From Camellia lanceoleosa (Eukaryota; Streptophyta; Magnoliopsida; Ericales; Theaceae): DNA of 64,000 nucleotides. The position numbers and the translations under genes are program-made. The stretch's first letter is position 1. Every line of letters starts with the position of its first letter. The notes beneath the pieces were generated by a model that saw only the letters and a program-made list of their open reading frames with translations, had not been told where the DNA came from and made no database searches. The stretch spans positions 49,247,932 to 49,311,931 of the forward strand of contig CM045760.1 in the NCBI GenBank assembly GCA_025200525.1. Direction: 5' to 3'. Shown piece by piece: positions 55,848 through 64,000 of the stretch.

Positions 55848-56144
55848 AGCAGAGTTAATCTTGGAAGTTTGGGGCAAATTCCTAAGTTACAGTCTCCTAT
55901 CTTAGAACAGCTAACAGGATATCCTGGTGATCTCTATAAGGGGCGCTGCCTTGGACCTACGGACGAGTGGAAGGATTTTCCTGTAACAAAAAAAAGAAAA
56001 AAGAAAAAAAGAAATAGAAACAGTAAAGAGAGGATGAAGAATAAATGAGGTTGTTTTGTAAATTTAAAAGAATATGAGGGGTATATCTGTTCGTTCAAAA
56101 AAAAAGGGGTATATTTATCTTAAAAAATATCACATACAGTTTAT
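55848..56144. other. Intergenic, nothing recognised
   Basis: An A-rich tract follows near 55985. An 81-codon open frame running into poly-Lys is not supported. Confidence 0.4.
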
Positions 56145-57890
56145 TTGGATAGTAGGCCCATTTGTTTTAGTTTTAGAATTATAATTTGAGTGTTGAGTTA
56201 TATTTTGAATTTTGAGTTTTTGAATCATGATTTGAAAAGAGAATTTATTTGGTTATGAGTTTGGAAAATAGTTTTGAGATGATTTGTAATTTTTTTATTT
56301 ATTTTTGATTGATTGATGTATATAATGTGAGAGAATCTGAGATGAAAGACGAGAAAGAAAAAAGTGATTGATTAATAATAATAATAAAAAGAAAAATGCT
56401 TTAGAGCTCTAATTCTTGAGTTCTAATGAATTGTCAGTAGGTCTTACCCACTACTAATGTGATGTATGTTTCACTTTTTTCTTTTTTCTTTTTTTTTTCT
56501 CCATGCCAGCTCATTAGAGCTGTGTTAGAGTAGCTCCTTTAGAGCTACCAAGCACAACTGTAATAAAAATAAATAAAAAATAAGAGAGAAGTTTTGAAAG
56601 TAATTTTGAGTTATATTTTAAAAATATATTTGGTTAACATATTACATTCAAATCAAGATTTTAAAATAGAGTTGAGTTTTGAAAAATAAACCAAACGCTA
56701 AGGTGGTGTTTGGTTTGATTTTCCAATCAAAAAATTTCAAAACTCTTTTCAAAATTCATAATAAAAAACACAACTCAAAACTCAATTCAAAAATTATTTT
56801 CAAAACTCATAACCAAACGCACAACTCAAAACTCTTTTCAAAACTCAAAACAAAACTCTATTTAAAATAAATTCAAAATTTTTTTTGTTTTGTTTTGTTT
56901 TTTAAAATTAGTTTTAGAATCATGATTTGATAATGGAGTCTTGTTTTGAGTTAAGTTTTGAAAAGAGAAAATTTGCTTGGTTATGAGTTTTAAGTTGTAT
57001 TTTAAAAAATTTTAGATTTCTTTTTTTAATATTTAAAAATTTTGTTAATTTTATTTTTTAGGGTAAAAAATTTATATTTTAAATATTTATTTATTTATTT
57101 TAATGTGCAACGTATTTCATACATTTGTGTGTTGTATTTTTTTTAAAATATTTTAAATTTTTTTATTTTAAATATTTTTGCTTTTTTAAAAATATATTAT
57201 TTTATTTTATAAATATTTTAATTTTTAATTTTTTTTAATAATTAAGTTTTTTTTTAAAAAAATTAAAAAATTGAATCGCCATATATATCTAAATCATAAC
57301 AAATTATTTGCCAATACTTAAAAAAAAATAACAAAATTTATTTTTAAAAAAATAAAAAATATTTTTCTTCAAAAATAAAAATAAACAAAATATTTTTTCA
57401 AAAAAATATAAAATAAAAAATAATTTTAAAGAACAAAATAAAAATATTTTTTGGAAAAAAGTTTAGTTATGAGTTTTGAAAAGAATTTTTGAATTGAGTT
57501 TTGAATTATGTGTTTAGTTACGATTTCAGTATGGAATTGTTTTGAGTTTAAAATATTAAAAAAATAGAATAGTTATAAAATATTTAAAATTTTAAAATTA
57601 GAAAATATTTAAATAAAAAGTATATATTTAAAATAAAAATAATAAAATTTTCTTAAACATTTGTAAATATTTTAAAAAATAAATCCAAAGAATTTCAAAA
57701 TACAACTCAAAATTTAAAAACTTTAAACTCAAAACACATCTCAAAATTTTTTTTCAATACTCAAAACTCTTTTTAAAACTCATAACCAAATAAATTTTCT
57801 CTTTTCAAAACTGAACTCATAAGTCCACACTTAAATCAAGACTCAATACTCAAATCATAATTCTAAAACTAAACCAAACGGAGCTTAATT
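56145..57890. repeat. Nested inverted-repeat (MITE) cluster
   Basis: Outer arms at about 56155-56300 and 57715-57880 are inverted copies ('ttagttttagaattataatt', 'gaaaagagaatttatttgg', 'ttatgagttt'). Inside lies a second inverted pair at about 56700-56870 and 56885-57005 built from the same phrases. The repeated words keep one + frame open for 63 codons (56679-56870), an artefact. Old, multi-copy MITE accumulation. Confidence 0.6.
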
Positions 57891-57995
57891 ATGTACTTTG
57901 GTCCATAAATCATAAGGGGATTATGTGATTATTTTCAAATGACAAGGGGTTATCCGCACATGGGCCAAACCATAAGGGAGTAAAGTAAAATTTTT
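57885..57995 (-). repeat. Diverged inverted copy of the 49375 repeat
   Basis: 'tttggtccataaatcataag', 'gggattatgtg', 'aaatgacaaggggttat' and 'aagggagtaaagtaaa' match the reverse complement of 49375-49480 with moderate divergence. Confidence 0.6.
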
Positions 57996-58794
57996 CCAAA
58001 AAATTTTTTAAATCATCCCAAACTCTTAAACTATTTTCAAAATATACAATCAAACAAAATTTTAAATTTTATAAAATATTTCCAAAAATTTATTTTTCAA
58101 AATTATTTTACAAACACAAACCAAACATGACCAATAATTTCTTAGGATAATGAGAGTAAAATATATAGATATTCAGTTCTAAAATTACTTTTTGGAGAAA
58201 TTCCGAAAAAATTTAAAGTTTGGCCTTTATAATAGAATAAAATTTTTAAGTTTTAATTTTATCAACTTAATTCATAACTTTTTATAATAGAATAAATCAT
58301 TTGTATATTTACATAAAGCAAAATTAATAAAAAAAAATGATATTTTAGTATTAAACTCATCAAAAGAGTATTTTAAACATTTTATGTACGCCTAATTTTA
58401 ATGAATAAAATACCATTTTCCCATCAGTATTATTCAACGGAAATAAGCTAGTAGTTTATATTGAAAATTTTAAAAAATAATTATGATTTAAATTGACAAA
58501 ATTAACAATTCGGCATTTATTTTATTATAAGGGTTACACTTTGAATTTTTTTTTTTTTATAACTTTTTAAATTATTCATTAAAAAATGTATTTATTATTA
58601 TTATTTTTTTAATGGACAAATCTAATGTCAAAAATATAGTCTATATGTTTGTATGTGAGAAAATTAAGGGCATAACTCGAGCGGATTGAGAGATTGTTCA
58701 AACCTAACTTAAGTTGTGTTGAGAGTTGTTCAGACCTGTCCAAGCCCGAATTGTAATCCAAAACTGTTTGTCCAAGTTTGAGTCGAGTTAAATT
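57996..58794. other. AT-rich intergenic DNA
   Basis: No gene. Low complexity throughout. Confidence 0.4.
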
Positions 58795-58876
58795 CAGCCT
58801 CCGTTTGGGAAGTGGGTTGGCTTTTTGGCTTTTTTTTTTTTTTTTATTTGAGGGCTCAAAAAAAAAAAAGTTTTTA

Positions 58877-58907
<31 letters not shown>

Positions 58908-59035
58908 GAAAAAAGTAATGATTATGGGTTGGATGTGATGTTTTGTCTGTTGTAATTCAAATAGCATATTCTGTCTTTTGTGGCTCAAAAAGTCAAAAGA
59001 GCCCAAATGAGCCCTTCCCAAACGAACCCTCAAGT
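58795..59035. mobile_element. MITE with GTTTGGGAAG ends
   Basis: CAGCCTCCGTTTGGGAAG at the left is mirrored by CTTCCCAAACGAACCCTC at the right. The interior has poly(T) runs and 'ggttggatgtgatgttttg', a phrase shared with 59490-60035. No ORF beyond poly-Lys artefacts. Confidence 0.65.
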
Positions 59036-59487
59036 TGTCTAAGTTGCCCGAATTATACATAAATTACAAATTTTTTTTTCTTTTTTTAAGTGAAACTAAG
59101 TTTTTTAATTTGTTAAAATTAGACTCTACTTAAATCATTAATAACATTAAAACAAATAATTTATATAATATATGAGTGAAAAAATTAAGATTTGTGTTGT
59201 GTTACTTGTGTGTATAATATATATTCAATATGATATAATAGCTAATAATTTATATGTATATTTAATATTTTTATATATTTACTTATATAATTTGGGTTTT
59301 GGGTTGATCAAATTGTTTGATGTCTTTACCCAAGTCTATCCAAATTTAATTTGAACTTCTGAATTTTTTATCCAAACTCATACAAAATTTTAAAATATTT
59401 TATCCAAACCTTAAAAAAGTTTGAACTGAACTTGAATTGCTCGAATTAAACCCGCCTAAATTACAACATAGAGAAGATGACCTCAGG
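59036..59487. other. AT-rich intergenic DNA
   Basis: Nothing recognised beyond AT-driven open frames. Confidence 0.4.
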
Positions 59488-60036
59488 CTTCATTTGGGAA
59501 GTGAGTTGGCTTTTTAGTTTTTTTGCTGTTTTAATCTGGAGCTAAAAAGTCTCGTTTGAATTAGATTTTTTTTACTTTTGCAAGAGAAAGGTGAAATAAT
59601 TATGGTTTATATGTGACATTTTGGCCTCTTATGAGAAGATGGCTAAAAGTCAAAAGTCAGCTCTTAAGTATTTTAGATCACATCATTTCTTTATTTTTTT
59701 ACACATTTTTTCAAAAGAAAATCAAAAAAAGTTTAAAAAATTAACTTTTAACCAACTTTTTAAAGAATAATATTAGGGATCATGAAAAAAATATCATGAA
59801 ATACAGCATGAAAATTTTTCATCATTTGATTAGTATGTAGTGTTTTATTGTATGTGTAATCCAAAGATGGAGAATATTTCATGATCATCTTTATGATATT
59901 TTTTTTATAATCCCTAGCATTACTCTTTTTTAAAACAATTTATTAACTTTTTAACTTATTTTATTTTTTTTACTATTTTAATAAAAAGAAATTTAAAAAA
60001 AAAAAAACCCAACTTTTCATGCCAAACGAGGGCTTA
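59488..60036. mobile_element. MITE containing a nested MITE
   Basis: Outer ends GGCTTCATTTGGGAAG and the mirror of TGCCAAACGAGGGCTTAA bound a member of the 58795 family. At about 59765-59932 a second element starts TATTAGGGATCATGAAAAAA and ends in its mirror ('ttataatccctagcattac'), with inner complementary 'atatcatgaaat'/'atttcatgatcat'. The outer sequence resumes with 'tttttaaaacaatttatt'. Confidence 0.6.
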
Positions 60037-60214
60037 ATAAGAATTGCAGAGATTTACAAGACCGGTTACTGGTCAATTATAGTCAATTGGGTTTGTGAGT
60101 CGTGAGATATACACTCTCGGATCGGATTTGGATTTGATGAAGAGTGGTGCTACATGTACCAATTAGTGTACTAACTAGCATATCAACACTAATTATGACC
60201 TTATTATTGAACCA
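60037..60214. other. Intergenic, nothing recognised
   Basis: Short single-copy-looking stretch before the LTR start at 60215. It repeats 'cactctcggatcggatttgg', also found at 48660, so it is probably repeat-derived. Confidence 0.4.
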
Positions 60215-60580
60215 TGTAGACACCCCATTTTTTACCGCGTCTTAAGACTTGGACGCCTCATGATGAACCCTCAATGATAAATTGTTACGCTGTACAAACG
60301 TTCAATTTCTTCAGCAAAAAGCTTCGATTTTCCAACTTCAGAGCCCAAACCTTCCACCCTCTTTGAACCAAAACCCATTTTTTTTCTAGCTTGACCCCTC
60401 AGAGGCCTGCTAGCCAAAAAGTGGCAAGCAGGCCAATTTTAATTGGCCAGCCGTCCCTCTTTATGGCCGGCCAGCCATGTCTAGAGGCTAGCAAATATTT
60501 TGCTGCCAGCTGTCCCTCCATATACATTCCTTACATCAGCTAGCTCAATACAGATATTTCTGATAGAGAAACCTGTTTTT

Positions 60581-60590
60581 CTATAAATAG
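60581..60590 (+). promoter_or_regulatory. Candidate LTR promoter TATA box
   Basis: CTATAAATAG about 365 bases after the LTR start, followed by a pyrimidine-rich leader. Confidence 0.5.
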
Positions 60591-62013
60591 ATGACCATCG
60601 CTCATGGTTTTAGGTTAGAAAAATTTCCAAGAGACAAAAACTTGCCAAACACTCTCTCTCTCTATCTTGCAATACACATACACTATACATAGACTTCCTA
60701 AACCAAACTTTTGAGGCTTCTTTATGAGATTATTGAGTCCAAATTTTAGCTCTTGAGGGTGATCATTTTGTGGTTTGTGAACCAAAGAACATCCTTTCTT
60801 CAAGAGGTATAGCTTTTGCCATCTCTTCTTGTCACGACCCAAACCCGTCCCTGTAGGTTTAGCACCGTAATCGGCCAGTAATCCGTGGATTACCAAAGGC
60901 CTCTGAACAGATTAGCAAATAATAAGGGGCTGTGGAAGCAATAATACAAAATAGATAAGGTTTAATGAGCTGTGATAATGTACATGGGACAGAACATTTC
61001 ATTACTTATCTATATATACATAAACATGCCAGCCCAGATGCACAATCTTTACAAGGTATTTACAGAATGTACTTCCCAAGACCTGACCTTACAGAGCATA
61101 CACAAAGACTAGCATGAATACAAAAAAAAAAAAAACAGCCATGGCATTAGGCTTCGTTCGGAACCTCCTCGGGAGGCACAACAGTTAACTGACAAAAAGC
61201 GACAGAGGTCATCAACTCGCTCGGTCATGTGCCGACTCACCTATATACATAATATAAACTGTGAGCGAAAGCCCAGTGAATAATAATAAAGTAAAGGGTT
61301 TCAATGAATGAGTTCGTACAGATTCAGAAATCATAATTCAGATTTGTATCAAATTCATCATTTGTCGGATCATATACGCATGTAAATCATAAGTCATGAT
61401 TAAGTTTACGTGATACATCCATTAGCATTAACAGAACAGAACAGAACAAAATGTATACACGTGAGGTTACGAATAACCAGTTCCATAAAGGAACCTCCGG
61501 ATCGAGCGCAATGGTGAACCCGTGTGACAGGGCCTCTAGTACGGGTAACAGAGTGCAGACAGAAATAAGTTCCATAAAGGAACCTCTGATACCAAGTAAT
61601 AGCTAACAAATATCACATAATGCTGAGGATGTCACGAATACATATCAGAAATTGAACAATCATTCATTGTACAAAACATATCATTTCGGAAAACAAATCT
61701 TGTTTTATCACACAGAAAATAGATACAGTTGAACATAACTTTACTAAATTATTACTCACAGTTGGCCTTGAAACAGACAGACAGAGCAGATTGATCACAC
61801 GACACGCGGCACGTGACCTACATAACACATGACGGACACACACTTAAAACACACATTCTAATTGCACAAAACTTACGTCGTTGGTTCTTAGTGTGTTTCT
61901 AACCTTAAATCTTCACTATAGAGTTTTAAACATGACCTAGGAATGCATAGGATGGAATGAGAATGCAAAGATGTCTTGGAAAACATTTTTCAAAACTTGC
62001 TGAAAACAGGGGT

Positions 62014-62300
62014 CTCGCTCGAGCGAGCTTGTCAAAACAGAGGGGTCGCTCGAGTGGCCTATAAAAATGCAAAAGTACTGGTTGTTGAAATTTTACGCTC
62101 GATGCACGCTCAATGCTCGCTCGAGCGTGAGACACAACTCTTCGCTCGAGCGTACATCTTGTCACTCGAGCGTACGTCTGCGTACACCAAAAACCTGAGA
62201 GCTTGCAATTTACGCTCGAGCCACCATTACTTCGCTCGAGCGGAGCTCTGAACAAACAATGGTCGCTCGAGCGTGGAATCCTTCGCTCGAGCGAGGAAGC
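62014..62300. repeat. Array of CTCGAG-centred palindromes in solo LTR A2
   Basis: Nine CTCGAG-centred copies of (T)CGCTCGAGCG(A), several ending GCGT rather than GCGA, plus partial copies such as ACGCTCGATGC. Homologous in position to 24688-24880 but with different spacing and copy number. Confidence 0.85.
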
Positions 62301-62751
62301 CAAAGTTTGGAATTTCTAGATTTGCCTCCCAAGCTCAAACCAAGCATTCAACACCTCAAATCTCAACCCTTTGGGCCCATTTTCTAGAAAACACTTATAA
62401 ACTCATAGTATAAGATGTTTCAAAGATCAATTGGTAAAATCAAAGCCCAAGGATGAGTCAATTGAACACAATTACAAGTAGAACTTCAAGAACAAAACAA
62501 GAGCTTAACATGAAAGTGTTCATTTTAAATCCAATGCTCTAAAACATGACCAAATGTAAGATTGAGCTCAAAATCATGATGAATTCATGGACTAAGGCTA
62601 GAATTTGGGCTTGCATGCAAGAACTTCCATGAAAACACTTCAAAATGCTAAGATATAAACATGCATGCATGATTAACGCTTCAATTCAACATTTTCAACC
62701 AATTCATGATTTTAAACTCTAATCTTCCATGAACCATGCAAGAATTAGGCC

Positions 62752-62892
62752 AAGTTTGGGAAGTTTAGAATAAGTGCACTTTTTGACTTTTCTTGTATTA
62801 TGTGTATAAAAAGTAGAGAGGAGATGTTGATTGATGTGACCCAAAAAAGATAAAAAGATGAAATAAGTGCACTTATATTGGGTACCCAAACA
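62752..62892. mobile_element. Small MITE inside solo LTR A2
   Basis: 'agtttgggaagtttagaata' and 'aagtgcacttttt' at the left are mirrored by 'aagtgcacttatattgggta' and 'cccaaacaaag' at the right. The corresponding place in the other family A LTR (near 24240) is uninterrupted. An exact target duplication was not found. Confidence 0.6.
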
Positions 62893-64000
62893 AAGCAAAT
62901 TCACAATTGAAAGGGAAATCTCCTACCTTAAACCTTGAATTCCAAGTCTAGGAGCTCAAATTTGCAAAGCCTCTTTAATTCTCCTAAGTTCCAAGCCAAA
63001 TCTTAGTTGAAAACAAGTTGTTCTCACCCATACTCTCTTACTCCCACGGTTTGGCCAAGAAAATGGCTGAGGAGAGATGCTTCTAAGTGTAGTAAGGTGT
63101 AATAAAGTTGGTCTCATTCAAGCCACTAAGTGGCATTTGTGTAATTAGGCAAACTAATGCAATTCAACATTATTTAATCTAATTTACACATTCCAAATCG
63201 AATTTTAATTCAACCTACCATAAAATCACATATATTCTAACTAGTCTAAAACACTAATCAATTTCGGACTCGAGCGCCGATAAGACTTTCAATTTGCAGT
63301 TCAAAGTCAAAATATGAACAGATCATTTTATGACAAACAGATAGAAACACAAAGATAATGCAATTATATGTAAATTAATTCCGTATTCCTTGTAAATTAC
63401 TATTAAACATACTTAATCATGAATTAGCATTAATCAGAGGTCGGGGTTATTACACTTCTCTTGTTTACACTACTTTTTTCTTCTATTTTATACACTGTTT
63501 TGGACTATTTTCAAGTGCTAAAACTTGTGATTAAAAAGCTACTAAAAGTGGAAGGGTTAACCACTCTTTCTTGAACCTTATCCCATAGCTTAAATCCTTA
63601 TTTTTCTCACTTGTTTCTTTGCTTTTAGCTACTGATTTTCAGAGTTTTTAGAGGCTAAAATATATGATTTAAAGGTCCAAAAAGTGGAGGGGCTGGCCAC
63701 CCTTCCTTAGGATTGCTTACTAACTTTATTCTCTTCTTTTTTGGTTTAGTTTTGCTAGCTTTTCAAACTGATTTTCAGCACTGTTTTGTGTTATTTAGGA
63801 GTTATTTAGCATGTTTACTTAGTTATGCTTTAAATAACATGCTTGTATTGTTGTAAGTCCTCATAGATTTGGTGGTTTAGGCTGTTTAGCATGTTCTCTT
63901 CAAAATTTCCATGTAAATATTCATATTTGTCATCATCACCTTTGCCTAATCATCTCTGCAATCTGCTTCATTTCTTTGCTTTCTTTGATTAAAAGTTGTC

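Larger units (their letters stand above)
60830..63454 (-). mobile_element. Solo LTR, family A, second copy
   Basis: 2625 bases on the minus strand (TGTAATAACCCCGACC..GTCGTGACA), flanked by a perfect CTTCT duplication (60825-60829 and 63455-63459). It is collinear with the copy at 23679-26144 but diverged, with its own CTCGAG palindrome array (62014-62300) and no 35-bp minisatellite. A small MITE at about 62752-62892 is an extra insertion and accounts for most of the length difference. No coding region. Confidence 0.9.
60215..64000 (+). mobile_element. TGTAGACACC-type LTR element, runs off the window, split by a solo LTR
   Basis: Starts TGTAGACACCCCATTTTTTACC; the first ~25 bases match the start of the solo LTR at 26858, after which the sequences diverge. 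A TATA box (CTATAAATAG, 60581-60590) precedes a leader rich in 'ctctctctctct'. The block 60410-60500 repeats GGCCAGCCGTCC-like words. Interrupted at 60829/63455 by a family A solo LTR, then continues to the window end. No gag-pol coding appears in the visible part. Confidence 0.6.

Noticed and set aside
55803..56048. 81-codon + ORF
   Set aside because: Spans an LTR end and a poly-Lys A-rich tract; no support.
61926..62303. 125-codon minus-strand ORF
   Set aside because: Same artefact from the palindrome array in the second family A LTR; the sequences of the two copies do not conserve one frame.

Overview
The window is a piece of an AT-rich nuclear genome from a flowering plant, most likely a eudicot. 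It has two intron-containing plant genes with canonical GT..AG junctions, plant-type LTR retrotransposons, tRNA-derived SINE-like insertions and many small hairpin elements (MITEs). There are no prokaryotic, organellar or CRISPR signals. The species cannot be named from the sequence.

Only two intact protein-coding genes are supported. On the + strand, 9971-15759 encodes a 764-residue DUF630/DUF632 protein of the NRG2/REL2 type in four exons. On the - strand, 44463-39422 encodes a 711-residue AGCVIII protein kinase of the D6PK/PAX group in two exons separated by a 2.9 kb intron. Nothing indicates that the two genes act together. About 24 kb of mostly repeat-derived DNA separates them.

Layout: 1-9.7 kb is AT-rich DNA with degenerate tandem repeats, a 0.62 kb tandem duplication carrying a SINE, a 75-bp minisatellite and a GGCCCG-rich dispersed repeat. 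9.97-15.8 kb is gene 1. 16-20.5 kb holds a PIF-like MITE, microsatellites and a possible LTR. 20.5-31.6 kb is a nested complex. Two arms of a long inverted repeat flank a compound LTR element (LTR-internal-LTR-internal-LTR) bounded by one 5-bp target duplication, and two solo LTRs of other families sit inside that element, each with its own 5-bp duplication. 31.6-33.4 kb holds a 1.48 kb near-palindromic element with a 9-bp duplication, nested in an older element. 34.3-39.2 kb holds a copia-like LTR remnant, hairpin MITEs and a hAT-type element. 39.4-45.9 kb is gene 2. 46-60 kb is MITE-rich and includes a SINE-like insertion, a PIF-like element carrying a probable captured exon, and LTR remnants. 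60.2 kb to the end is a TGTAGACACC-type LTR interrupted by a second solo LTR of the family found at 23.7 kb.

The points most worth following are the three-LTR compound element, the arrays of CTCGAG-centred palindromes inside one LTR family, the captured-exon element at 50-51 kb, and the large nested palindromes. All boundaries were read by eye. Superfamily names rest on terminal motifs and target-duplication lengths, not on searches.
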